A DNA stretch of 64,000 nt from Stutzerimonas stutzeri (GTDB taxonomy: Bacteria > Pseudomonadota > Gammaproteobacteria > Pseudomonadales > Pseudomonadaceae): positions 124,001-188,000 of the forward strand of contig NZ_JAGQFP010000002.1 of the NCBI RefSeq assembly GCF_019090095.1, given 5' to 3'. How positions within the stretch are numbered: the stretch's first letter is position 1; each line of letters begins with the position of its first letter. This document shows positions 53,901-64,000 of this stretch, one piece after another. Under the pieces are notes generated by a model. That model saw nothing but the letters and a program-made list of their open reading frames with translations. It ran no database searches and was not told the origin of the DNA. A program made the position numbers and the translations under genes.

Positions 53901-54830
53901 TCAGGATTCAGGAGCCGGTCGTACCACCACCAGCCAGGGCAGTCGTGATATCCGCACCGACTGCAACCGGTCGAGACTGGCCAGCAACGCCGCGGGATCG
54001 TCGAGATCGGCGACGCCGCTGATCCGGTGCTGGCGCAACGCATCATCGGTTATCAGGATGCGCCCGGGCAGGTACCGCTCGATTTGCGCGAGTACATCGC
54101 CCAACGGCCTTTGATTGAAAATCAGCTTGCCTCGCCGCCAGGCGCTCGCATCGTCCGGGTCCAGTGGCTGGACCGTCGCGACAGGCATCTCCTCGCCAAG
54201 GCTCACCTGCTGCCCTGCGATAAGACGCAAGGGCGGGGCGTCGGCGCCGTCGACCTGCACGATGCCTTCGCTGACTTCGACATGCATATGGCGGCCAAGC
54301 AGATTGACGTCGAAGCGCGTCCCCAGCGCCCGAACCTCACGTTCCGCCGCCCTGACCACGAACGGGCGCTGCGGATCATGGGCGACCTCGAACAGCGCCT
54401 CGCCGCGATGCAGGCGAAGCGCACGCTGACGTCCTGACATGTCCACTGACAGCGCGGTATCGCTGTTCAACCAGGCACGGCTGCCATCGCTCAGCTCGAC
54501 CAGGCGGCGCTCACCGACGGCGGTGCGATAGTCGGCCGACAGGGCCGCAATGCCGCCCGGCTGAACGAGCAGGCCGATCAGCACGGCCAGACAAAGCACA
54601 GCGGCTACCGCAGGCACGTGCCAACCAACAGGTACACGGCGATGCCGTTGCGCCGCTCGAGTACGGGGGATGGCGGCCCAAAGCGCCTCCGCTTCCCGCG
54701 CCGCTCGCTCATGCTCTGCGCTCCGCTCGCGCCAACGTTGAAACCGGTCGCGGGCCGCAGCGCCATCCGTGCCCGAATGCAGCTGGACCAAATGCTCGAC
54801 GGCTTGGTCTTCCAGTTCGCCGCGGTTCAT
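53901..54830 (-). CDS. fecR: FecR-type anti-sigma/sigma regulator
   Basis: 309 residues. An N-terminal cytoplasmic domain (DUF4880-like, with FQRWRERSAEHERA) is followed by one membrane helix (about 72-88) and a periplasmic FecR domain (TAVGERRLVELSDGSRAWLNSDT). Transmits the receptor's STN signal to the sigma factor. Its start overlaps the fecI stop by 4 bp. Confidence 0.93.
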   Translation of the reverse strand: MNRGELEDQAVEHLVQLHSGTDGAAARDRFQRWRERSAEHERAAREAEALWAAIPRTRAAQRHRRVPVGWHVPAVAAVLCLAVLIGLLVQPGGIAALSADYRTAVGERRLVELSDGSRAWLNSDTALSVDMSGRQRALRLHRGEALFEVAHDPQRPFVVRAAEREVRALGTRFDVNLLGRHMHVEVSEGIVQVDGADAPPLRLIAGQQVSLGEEMPVATVQPLDPDDASAWRRGKLIFNQRPLGDVLAQIERYLPGRILITDDALRQHRISGVADLDDPAALLASLDRLQSVRISRLPWLVVVRPAPES

Positions 54831-55348
54831 TCGTCAGCTACCTGACGGCTGCGCCAAGCCCGGCAATGCCGCATCGCCTGGACCAGATACTTGCCGACCA
54901 TGCTTTCAGACACGCCCAAACGACACGCGATCTGGGCGTGCGTCAGGCCATCCAGGCGATTGAGCAACAACGCCTGCCGAACGTTGCTCGGTAATTGTTC
55001 AAGCGCCGCATCCAGCAACGCCAGGCTCTCCTGCGCAAGCATCCTCGATTCCAGCGCGGCCTGCGGATCGCTCAGTTCCTCGAGCGGCGCGTCGGCAACG
55101 TGAAGCTCGGCGAGGCGGTGCTCGCGTCGTAAGTCATCGATGGCAAGGTTGCCTGCCACGCGGAACAGGTAGGCCCGGGGATTCTGTACGGCATGTTCAC
55201 TGGGGTGATCGGCCAATCGCAGCCAGGTGTCCTGCGCGACATCAGCGGCACGCTGCGTATCGCCCAGACGCCGGGCGAGAAAACGCATCAGGTCGGCATA
55301 GTGCGCCTGGAAGCTTCGCTGTAACAGGGATGTGCCTGGGGGCCGCAT
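54827..55348 (-). CDS. fecI: FecI-type ECF sigma factor
   Basis: 173 residues with region 2 (FQAHYADLMRFLARRLGD, AADVAQDTWLRL, NPRAYLFRVAGNLAIDDLRRE) and region 4 (QLPSNVRQALLLNRLDGLTHAQIACRLGVSESMVGKYL). Directs transcription of the receptor gene. ATG 55348 was chosen over the longer frame because that extension runs into the Fur-like box. Confidence 0.93.
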   Translation of the reverse strand: MRPPGTSLLQRSFQAHYADLMRFLARRLGDTQRAADVAQDTWLRLADHPSEHAVQNPRAYLFRVAGNLAIDDLRREHRLAELHVADAPLEELSDPQAALESRMLAQESLALLDAALEQLPSNVRQALLLNRLDGLTHAQIACRLGVSESMVGKYLVQAMRHCRAWRSRQVADE

Positions 55349-55420
55349 GGTTGTGGTGCTCTCGGAGGCCGATCGTTTCCGGACCCTGAGTCCGGGTCGA
55401 GAAGCATACACGGTGATGAG

Positions 55421-55439
55421 AGTAATGATCATTAGTGTT
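55421..55439. promoter_or_regulatory. Fur box-like operator upstream of fecI
   Basis: AGTAATGATCATTAGTGTT matches the 19-bp Fur consensus at 12 of 19 positions and contains the perfect palindrome TAATGATCATTA. It sits 73 nt upstream of the fecI start, where iron repression of an ECF sigma gene is expected. Confidence 0.65.
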
Positions 55440-55580
55440 CAGCGAAGCGGCACGCCGGCTTCCAACTCAGGCTGGAAGCCGGACGCCGCTGCGTGGCGGT
55501 GCCGGCGCCTTTGACTACCGACGCCTAGCCTCGCCTTGTCACCTTGACCGAGCCATGCGCGAGCGCGTGAAGGCAAGCGC

Positions 55581-56972
55581 TCACTGAGCGGTACAGGTCA
55601 GTTCGCTGCGGATTTTGGAGACATCGAGCCGGCGATTCTGCTGCACCACACCGGTGAGCTGCGGATCGCGCACCGCCAGTCGCAACAGGGCCTCGCGAAT
55701 TTGCGCGGCGGTAGCGCAGGGGTTGAGCGAGGCATACAGCGCCGCCGCCCCGGTCACGTGTGGCGTCGCCATGGAGGTGCCGCTCATGTAGGCGTAGCCC
55801 GCCGTGCTGGACGCGGTGGGCACCGTCGACGGGATATCGACACCGGGTGCGGCGATATGCACGCTGTTGACCCCGTAATTGGAGAAATACGCACGCTGGC
55901 CATTCTGGTCGATGGCCGCCACCGCGATCACGTTAGGTAGTTTGTAGCTCGCCGGATAGCTCGGTGTGGCATCGATATCGAAGCCGTTATTACCGGCCGC
56001 TGCGATGAAGAGGATGTTGGCGTTGCCGGCCGCCTTGATGGCGTCATACAGCGCCTGCGAGTAACCGCCGCCGCCCCATGAGTTGTTGGTGGCGACCAGG
56101 TTGATCTTCTTCGCCAGTTTCAGTTGCGTCAGGTAGTTGATGGCCTTCACCGCATCCACGGTGGTGCCGCCATTGGCGCCGAGAAACTTCGCGGTGATGT
56201 ACTTGGCCGTTGGGCAGACGCCGAACACGCCGGCACTGTTGTTCGCCACCGCCGCGATGGTGCCGGCTACGTGGGTGCCGTGATCGTCGGCAGGCCCGTC
56301 GAATATGCTGGCGTTGTTGGCAGCGAAATCCCAGCCCAGGATGTCATCGACCAGGCCGTTGCCGTCGTTGTCCAGGCGATCGGCTCGGCTGCCCTCGCCC
56401 GGGTTGATCCACACGTTGGGGCGCAGGTCACCGTGCGTCGCCATCACGCCTTCATCGACGATCCCGACATATACCTTTTTGGAGCACAGCGCGCCCGCGT
56501 TCCAGGCTGCCAGCGCACCGCTGCCGTAGGGTTGAGCCGGCGAGGTGGTGGCCCCCTGCAGGCCCCAGAGCATACCGAGCCCCGGATCGTTGGGGTTGGC
56601 CACCTGGGTGTGGTAGATCCAGTTGGGCTCGACGAACTCCACGGCAGGGTCCTCGGCAAGCCGGGCAATGAGTGCCGCGCTGACCTTCTGACCTTTGCCC
56701 AGTTTCGTGCGGACCAGATCACCCCTGGCGTCCTTGCGGGCCGCCTTGTCGAGCAGCTTTTGCGCCGCCTTGGCGCCATGCTTGGACAGCGCAGCAGTCT
56801 TGGCCACCTCCGACGCACCGGACTTGAACTGCACCAGCAGCTCGCCCTGGACGAAGGGCCTGCCCGTCTTGAGCGAAGCCTCCATCGAGGGGTTGGGTTT
56901 CGCCGCTACCTGCCCGGCCCCGGCAGCCAGTAGCGCAGACAGAAAAAGACCGACACGCCGACTCATGACCAT
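55581..56972 (-). CDS. Secreted subtilisin-family (S8) serine protease
   Basis: 463 residues. Signal peptide (about 1-24), an N-terminal propeptide-like region (VQGELLVQFKSG), and a catalytic domain with Asp173 (IVDEGVM, where most subtilases have DTG/DSG), His231 (DDHGTHVAGT) and Ser400 (GTSMATPH), plus oxyanion Asn in TNNSWGGG. AAGGAG 7 nt upstream fixes ATG 56972. No outer-membrane autotransporter domain follows, so secretion would be by another route. Confidence 0.92.
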   Translation of the reverse strand: MVMSRRVGLFLSALLAAGAGQVAAKPNPSMEASLKTGRPFVQGELLVQFKSGASEVAKTAALSKHGAKAAQKLLDKAARKDARGDLVRTKLGKGQKVSAALIARLAEDPAVEFVEPNWIYHTQVANPNDPGLGMLWGLQGATTSPAQPYGSGALAAWNAGALCSKKVYVGIVDEGVMATHGDLRPNVWINPGEGSRADRLDNDGNGLVDDILGWDFAANNASIFDGPADDHGTHVAGTIAAVANNSAGVFGVCPTAKYITAKFLGANGGTTVDAVKAINYLTQLKLAKKINLVATNNSWGGGGYSQALYDAIKAAGNANILFIAAAGNNGFDIDATPSYPASYKLPNVIAVAAIDQNGQRAYFSNYGVNSVHIAAPGVDIPSTVPTASSTAGYAYMSGTSMATPHVTGAAALYASLNPCATAAQIREALLRLAVRDPQLTGVVQQNRRLDVSKIRSELTCTAQ

Positions 56973-57276
56973 CACTGTTCTCCTTGAACGACTGCAGATA
57001 GCCGGCGCCAGATCGCCAGGCCTCCCCTCACGGGGTATCGGCGAATGTATCGACAAGGGCGGAAGCGTTTTAGCGACGCCGGACGAAACGACCCGCCGTT
57101 GGTCGGCAAGGCACTGGAGTGAGGCCATGGCCCGCTTCAGGCTGCCAGCGCTGTCGGCTGAGCTGAGCTGAGGGCATTCGACGACGAGCCGGGCGAGGCG
57201 CCGCTGCCGTCCATCGACCTACATCGGGAATGCGAGCGACCGGCGACAGCTCAGCATGCCGATGGCTCGGCATCCG

Positions 57277-58161
57277 TCAAACCAACTGCTGACGCAACCA
57301 GTCCGCCAGCATCGCCGCACGTCGGTCAGCGCGCCGCGCCGGTACCCACAGCACCAGTCGCGCCTGCGTTTCGACGAAGCCCCAGGGCGCCAGCAAACGG
57401 CCCTGGCGCAGGTCATCGGCGACCAGCTGATGGGGCGCGATGGCCACACCGAGCCCCGCCAGTGCCGCTTCCAACAGAAAATACAGATGCTCGAAGCCCT
57501 GCCCCATTTGCAGCCGGGCCGGATCGAGGCCGTTGCCCAACGCCCAGGCTGGCCAGGCCTGCGGGCGTGAAGCGGTATATAGCAGCGGCTCGCCAAGCAG
57601 CTCATCCGGCCGCGCCTGACTCAGCGCAGCGAAACGCGGATGGTGCGGGCTCAGCACCGGTCCGATGCGTTCGACGGCCAGCTCGTGAACCTGCATGTCC
57701 GCCGGCCAGGGCGGCTCGGCAAACCAGAGCGTGGCATCCAGCCCGGCGCGGCGCGGATCCAGCTCGCCCTCGCTGGCCGCCAGCTGCAGATGCAGGTCCG
57801 GTAAGTCACGGTTGAGCCGATCGAGCCGCGGGATGAACCAGCGCGCCAGCAAGCTGCCCGGGCATCCGAGGACGAAGGGCTGTTCGGAGGCCCCGCGCCG
57901 CAGCTCGGAGCAGGTGCCGCGCAGACGTTCAAAGGCATCGGAGGCGGCGTCGCGCAGGCGTACGCCAGCATCGGTTAGCTTGACCCCCCGCCCGTCCTTG
58001 TCGAACAGGCTGACCCCCAACTCCTCTTCAAGCGCTCGAATCTGCCGGCTGATGGCACCGTGCGTCACGTGCAGCTCCGCGCCGGCACGGCTGACGCTTT
58101 GCAGGCGGGCAGCGGCCTCGAAGGCGCGCAGTGCATTGAGTGGTGGCAGGTCGCGGCTCAT
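57277..58161 (-). CDS. trpI: LysR regulator of tryptophan synthase, TrpI type
   Basis: 294 residues with a winged HTH ([22 protein letters not shown]) and LysR effector domain. Homology group and location next to trpBA point to TrpI, which senses indoleglycerol phosphate in pseudomonads. Unlike P. aeruginosa, a DUF3060 gene separates it from trpBA. Confidence 0.85.
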   Translation of the reverse strand: MSRDLPPLNALRAFEAAARLQSVSRAGAELHVTHGAISRQIRALEEELGVSLFDKDGRGVKLTDAGVRLRDAASDAFERLRGTCSELRRGASEQPFVLGCPGSLLARWFIPRLDRLNRDLPDLHLQLAASEGELDPRRAGLDATLWFAEPPWPADMQVHELAVERIGPVLSPHHPRFAALSQARPDELLGEPLLYTASRPQAWPAWALGNGLDPARLQMGQGFEHLYFLLEAALAGLGVAIAPHQLVADDLRQGRLLAPWGFVETQARLVLWVPARRADRRAAMLADWLRQQLV

Positions 58162-58235
58162 GGGAGAGGTGATTTTTCCTGACGAATCGGATGCATCTAA
58201 TCACGTCCCGGTCGAACCGCCAACCGGGCGCATCG

Positions 58236-58733
58236 CTACTGACGCTGAAGGCTGTGCTCGCCGCCGCTGGTCTCGACTGTCGGATCGTCTCCGCGCCAGG
58301 TGACCTGCTGGCCGACACCGTTGACCTCCAGATGCACCGGCCCTCGCAGGTCCAGCGTGAGTCTATTGCCGCCGCCATACAGCACGACCGAGGCCGGTTG
58401 CTGGCCGTCGCCTTGCACCTGAGTGGTGATCCGGTGATCGGCACCACTCACATCCAGGCCCCCGACTCGCTCAGCTTCGATCTGATTTTTTCCGCCGGTC
58501 ACCTCCAGGCTGGCGACACTGCCGATGGTCACCACCTGGTCCGATCCGTCCACCTCGACCTTGCCGCAGTCACCACTCAGACGAAAGTGATTGGCATTGC
58601 CGGTAATGCTGACGTCCTGCCCCTTGCACATCACATCACGTGAGTTGCCGATGCCATCGAGTTCCAGCGTCTCGGCCTGGGCCGTCGTTGCCAGCGCCGC
58701 ACATAGCGCACCCACCACCATTAGCTTCTGCAT
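58236..58733 (-). CDS. DUF3060 periplasmic protein
   Basis: 165 residues. Signal peptide (MQKLMVVGALCAALATTAQA), then a beta-rich domain with repeated short strands such as VSITGNANHFRLSGDC and LEVTGGKNQIEAERVGG, as in DUF3060 proteins. GGAAG about 9 nt upstream of the ATG. Function unknown. It is inserted between trpI and trpBA on the trpI strand. Confidence 0.85.
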   Translation of the reverse strand: MQKLMVVGALCAALATTAQAETLELDGIGNSRDVMCKGQDVSITGNANHFRLSGDCGKVEVDGSDQVVTIGSVASLEVTGGKNQIEAERVGGLDVSGADHRITTQVQGDGQQPASVVLYGGGNRLTLDLRGPVHLEVNGVGQQVTWRGDDPTVETSGGEHSLQRQ

Positions 58734-58885
58734 TCTCGTGTCTTCCTGTCGGAGCGGCGCCCATGCCGCCTGCGCTTGGGACTGATACGCCGGCGCCGAG
58801 TTCTGCGCCGCTGGCGGCATCCTGCGTCACGCGCCCGGCCGCCTGAGCTATGTGTGAGTTTTACTGACAGGTCGAGACGATCTAA

Positions 58886-60990
<2,105 letters not shown>

Positions 60991-60997
60991 GGGCCGT

Positions 60998-61124
60998 GGT
61001 GGGCTAAATCCCACCCTACACGAGCGCTTCGGTCAGAACCCGTTGCCCCCGGTAACCCGGCGGACGGTAGGGTGGGCGTCAGCCCAGCAATCTCACAACG
61101 CGCTCCTGGTGGGCTAAAGCGGAA
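60998..61124. repeat. Family B REP elements upstream of RAYT
   Basis: Three elements related to GTAGGGTGGGCTTTAGCCCA: a complete reverse copy at 60998-61020, a forward copy at 61067-61086, and a half copy starting at 61108 (GGTGGGCTAAAGC). They share sequence with the copies on the other side of the transposase gene. Confidence 0.9.
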
Positions 61125-61167
61125 CGCTGCCCGGCCCACCGCAATCCAGGAAGGCAAGGAGGCCTCC

Positions 61168-61692
61168 ATGTCGAACTACCGCCGAAGCCATGTGCCAGGT
61201 GGCACGTGGTTTTTCACTCTCACCCTGGCCGACCGCCAATCCCAACTACTGATCGAAGAAATCACACTTCTTCGCCATGCCTACGGCCAGACCCGGCGCG
61301 CCCGTTCTTTCCAAACCCTCGCTATCTGCATCCTGCCTGATCACCTGCACGTTATTTGGACGCTACCGGAAGGCGACGCCGACTACGCCGGTCGCTGGAG
61401 CCTGCTCAAAAGTACCTTCTCCCGACAGCTTCCCGTAGCCGCGCAAAGTCCCAGCAAGGCACGCAAGCGAGAAAAAGGCATCTGGCAGCGCCGCTATTGG
61501 GAGCATCAGATTCGCGACGAATGTGACCTGCAGCGCCACGTTGATTACATTCATTACAACCCGGTCAAGCATGGGCTAGTCGAGAGAGTTGCCGACTGGC
61601 CCTATTCGAGCTTCGACCGATACGTGAAGAACGGGCTAGTGCGAGGCGACTGGGCAGGCAGCACGGCGGTCGATGGCTGCTATGGTGAGTAA
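61168..61692 (+). CDS. REP-associated tyrosine transposase (RAYT)
   Basis: 174 residues. Y1 HUH-type features: PDHLHVIWTLP with His59 and His61, then YIHYNPVKHGLVERVADWPYSSF near the C-terminus holding the catalytic Tyr. MSNYRRSHVPGGTWFFTLTL is the usual RAYT start; AAGGAGG upstream. These domesticated single-copy transposases act on their cognate REP palindromes, six copies of which flank this gene. Confidence 0.93.
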   Translation: MSNYRRSHVPGGTWFFTLTLADRQSQLLIEEITLLRHAYGQTRRARSFQTLAICILPDHLHVIWTLPEGDADYAGRWSLLKSTFSRQLPVAAQSPSKARKREKGIWQRRYWEHQIRDECDLQRHVDYIHYNPVKHGLVERVADWPYSSFDRYVKNGLVRGDWAGSTAVDGCYGE

Positions 61693-62066
61693 TCATCGTT
61701 CATTTCTGCCCAACGGGCATGTAGGTATCGGTGGGCCGAAGCCCACCCTACGAGGGTCGCGATATCATCGATGCCTCGTCCGGCCGCAGCTGTAGGGTGG
61801 GCTTTAGCCCACCGCATGCTGCTCGGAGCCAAGCGAACTGCCTGATCCGTCATCGCCCTCCGATGGTCTTGGTGGGCTAAAGCCCACCCTACGGTTCTGC
61901 CGCGGAATCAGGGTTATGTCCTGCTGCGGGCCTTCGGGACTTGGCGTCTGATCGCAGAACCAACCGTTCCTCATCGATGACCACTATCGACCCGCTCGAT
62001 TTCGACCACGCCGCCTGAGCGCGTAGGATGCCCTGCACAACCGGAATCCACGCGAGGAGATTGTCC
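61693..62066. other. Intergenic region holding downstream REP cluster
   Basis: 374 nt without a supported gene; includes the three REP copies at 61730-61892 and an apparently unique 170-nt stretch before the yghU-like gene. Confidence 0.7.
61730..61892. repeat. Family B REP elements downstream of RAYT
   Basis: Complete copies at 61730-61751 (reverse), 61792-61813 (forward) and 61871-61892 (reverse). Each has an exact GGTGGGC/GCCCACC stem. Together with the upstream copies they bracket the transposase gene. Confidence 0.93.
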
Positions 62067-62909
62067 ATGCCTGATAGCACTTACGTACCGCCGAAAGTCT
62101 GGACCCATGACGCGCCCTCGGGCGGCAAGTTCGCCAGCATCAACGCCCCCACCGCCGGTGCGCGCGAGGAGAAGGCGCTGCCGGTCGGCAAGCATCCGCT
62201 GCAGCTCTACTCGCTGGCCACGCCAAACGGCGTGAAGGTCAGCATCATGCTCGAAGAATTACTCGCGCTCGGCCACAGCGGCGCCGAGTACGACGCCTGG
62301 CTGATTCAGATTGGCGAAGGCGACCAGTTCGGCAGCGGTTTTGTCGAGATCAACCCGAACTCCAAGATTCCGGCCCTGGCCGACCATAGCATCGGTGGCG
62401 AGCCGCTGCGGGTGTTCGAGTCCGGCTCGATCCTGGTCTACCTCGCCGAGAAGTTCGGCGCCTTCCTGCCGACCGAAACCCGCGCCCGTACCGAAACCCT
62501 GAACTGGCTGTTCTGGCAGATGGGTTCAGCGCCCTTCCTCGGCGGTGGCTTCGGGCATTTCTATGCCTACGCGCCGGAGAAGTACGAGTACCCGATCAAT
62601 CGCTACGCCATGGAGGTCAAGCGCCAGCTCGACGTGCTCGATCGGCAACTGGCCGAGAACCGCTACATCGCCGGCGACGAGTACAGCATCGCCGACATGG
62701 CCGTCTGGCCATGGTACGGCGTGCTCGCCCGTGGCGAACTGTACGAGGCTGGTGAATTCCTTTCCGTGCAGGACTATAAGCACCTGCAGCGCTGGGCGGC
62801 GGAAATCGCCGAGCGGCCCGCGGTGATCCGTGGTCGCAAGGTCAACCGCACCTGGGGCGAGCCGTCGGAGCAGGCGCCGGAACGGCACAGCGCCGCCGAC
62901 CTGGATTGA
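62067..62909 (+). CDS. yghU: YghU-type glutathione transferase (disulfide-bond oxidoreductase)
   Basis: 280 residues. N-terminal extension (YVPPKVWTHDAPSGGKFASIN) unique to the YghU/YfcG group, thioredoxin-fold GSH domain (LYSLATPNGVKVSIMLEEL, PNSKIPALAD, VFESGSILVYLAEKFG) and a helical C-terminal domain. GAGGAG upstream fixes ATG 62067. Reduces disulfides with glutathione. Confidence 0.93.
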   Translation: MPDSTYVPPKVWTHDAPSGGKFASINAPTAGAREEKALPVGKHPLQLYSLATPNGVKVSIMLEELLALGHSGAEYDAWLIQIGEGDQFGSGFVEINPNSKIPALADHSIGGEPLRVFESGSILVYLAEKFGAFLPTETRARTETLNWLFWQMGSAPFLGGGFGHFYAYAPEKYEYPINRYAMEVKRQLDVLDRQLAENRYIAGDEYSIADMAVWPWYGVLARGELYEAGEFLSVQDYKHLQRWAAEIAERPAVIRGRKVNRTWGEPSEQAPERHSAADLD

Positions 62910-63461
62910 CCCCAACGCTTACCGCATGAGGCAGGCCGCGCAAGCGGCCTCGCCGCTACGGCATTCGCGGTCGAGACCGCTCCCACAAATAACCGTGCCG
63001 GGCAGAGCGCTATGCCTTGCCACAACGCCGCCTTGCAACCCCACCCAAAAAGCACAGCCCCTCGCACAGTGGCCGAACGCCCCCCGTCCCTCGTGGGAGC
63101 GGTCTTGACCGCGAATTGGCTGGCGAGGCCGCGCGAGGCCGCGCCGGACTGAGGAGCCATCCTCACCAGTCGATCGACGTGGGCGAAACGAACGCGCAAC
63201 TTCGTGCCGCCGTTCGTTCGCGGTCGAGACCGCTCCCACGCAAAGCCCCTCCAATACCCTTCAGGCCATACCCGCTCAACCGAGGCGGTCGACCTGCTGC
63301 CGCTTATTTTCTGAACTATGACCGGCCCGCCAGACCCAATATTCATGGGCGCTGCTCTGATGAGCGAACGAGCTGCATCGTGACGGCCGCGGTACTCATC
63401 GCCCCCTGAATAGGGGCAGTGCTCGGATAACCCAGTTGTTCCTTACAACGCGAGGTGAACC
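62910..63461. other. Intergenic region with three family A REPs
   Basis: 552 nt without a supported gene. Apart from the palindromes at 62964-63239 I see no RNA or promoter element; the promoter of the downstream gene should lie in 63240-63455. Confidence 0.7.
62964..63239. repeat. Three family A REP palindromes
   Basis: Reverse copy at 62964-62986, forward copy at 63093-63115, reverse copy at 63217-63239, spaced 129 and 124 nt. Same core as at 13151-13286, 16838-16927 and 43977-44261. Confidence 0.92.
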
Positions 63462-64000
63462 ATGAGACACACATTGGTAGCAGCGTTCGCGACGCCGACC
63501 GACGCCAATCGCACCTACGGCGACCTGATGGCGAGGGGCATCGCGCGCGAGCAGATTCATAGGGTCGGCGCCGACAGCGCAGAAATCCATGGCTACGACG
63601 AGCCCTACTCGACCGCTGACGGCACGGTCGATCCGGCGCATCACGAGTCCAAGGTTGCCCACTTCTTCAAATCCCTGTTCGGCCATGAGCCGCATGAAAC
63701 GCATCGTCACCACGCCACGGCCTACCCCGAGGCGGTGCGCCGTGGCGCGACGGTGATCGCGGTCGATGCGCGCGACGAGGACGAGTTGGTCAAGGCGCGC
63801 GATGCACTGGAATACAACGGCGCCCTGAACATCAACGAGCGCGGTGGCGGTAGCGGCGCGACGCCTGGCTACGCCGGTCCGACCAGCCCGTACGCCGGCG
63901 CCACGGGTGGCGACAGTCACCTGGACAAGCATTTCAGCGGAACGGCCGCCAGTGCCTCGACAACGACTACCGCGACCAGCCACGCCAGTGACGACCGCTT
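63462..64000 (+). CDS. Stress-type protein of the YflT/heat-induced domain class (3' end beyond window)
   Basis: About 179 residues visible, gene continues past 64000. The start MRHTLVAAFATPTDANRTYGDL and the LMARGIAREQIHRV stretch fit a general stress protein domain. A His-rich middle (HEPHETHRHHATAY) and later a Gly/Ser/Thr-rich region with TGGDSHLDKHF follow. GAGG is 6 nt upstream. Only the N-terminal part is seen, so family assignment is tentative. Confidence 0.7.
   Translation, partial: MRHTLVAAFATPTDANRTYGDLMARGIAREQIHRVGADSAEIHGYDEPYSTADGTVDPAHHESKVAHFFKSLFGHEPHETHRHHATAYPEAVRRGATVIAVDARDEDELVKARDALEYNGALNINERGGGSGATPGYAGPTSPYAGATGGDSHLDKHFSGTAASASTTTTATSHASDDR

Overview
The window looks like a chromosomal segment of a Pseudomonas-type gammaproteobacterium, most likely of the Stutzerimonas (Pseudomonas stutzeri) group. 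The evidence is high GC, strong Shine-Dalgarno sites, many REP palindromes, and gene blocks that match known Pseudomonas aeruginosa neighbourhoods: the aa3 oxidase cluster (PA0105-PA0114 type), prlC and the PA0065-PA0069 genes, oscA-sbp-cysTWA (PA0284-PA0280 type) and trpI/trpBA (PA0037-PA0035 type). Species assignment is inference. I see no rRNA, tRNA, CRISPR array, prophage or classical IS element.

Layout. 1-980: end of metI, then metQ and its terminator. 1208-7042: an accessory island of five nearly identical tandem lipoprotein genes followed by a 719-residue class-3 lipase. This is read as a type VI-style phospholipase effector with an expanded, mosaic set of periplasmic immunity lipoproteins, and it is the most unusual part of the window. 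7283-16591: cytochrome c oxidase structural and assembly genes (coxB, coxA, ctaG, coxC, SURF1, ctaA, cyoE, SCO). 16952-31878: mixed housekeeping and accessory genes. These include an SOS-box radical SAM protein, an acyltransferase, prlC-yheV, a RhuM-Fic fusion, a transporter/AraC pair, a gamma carbonic anhydrase, an SDR/LysR pair, a HAD phosphatase and a PhoD-like phosphatase. 32136-36346: sulfur-starvation and sulfate uptake genes oscA, a Cys-Arg-Cys mini-ORF, sbp, cysT, cysW and cysA. 36431-43833: two ferritin-like proteins, a predicted lipoprotein aminopeptidase, two paralogous small lipoproteins, a luciferase-like oxidoreductase, a Na+/H+ antiporter and dodecin. 44282-51351: an overlapping glycan operon (glycosyltransferase, UDP-galactopyranose mutase, glycosidase, ABC exporter, KTSC protein) divergent from galE. 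51397-55348: a FecI/FecR/TonB-receptor iron-uptake set with a Fur-like box. 55581-64000: a subtilase, trpI, a DUF3060 protein, trpBA, a REP-associated tyrosine transposase inside its own REP cluster, a YghU-type glutathione transferase, and the start of a stress-type protein.

Themes. Several gene pairs are translationally coupled by 4-bp ATGA overlaps (ctaG/coxC, prlC/yheV, trpB/trpA, fecI/fecR and two junctions of the glycan operon), and the glf start lies inside the end of the glycosyltransferase gene. At least three REP-like palindrome families fill most intergenic gaps over 300 bp, including a tandem array with a 132-133 bp period and a symmetric cluster around the RAYT transposase. The candidates I consider most worth following are the five-copy mosaic immunity array with its lipase, and the short Cys-containing ORF with a strong ribosome-binding site between oscA and sbp.
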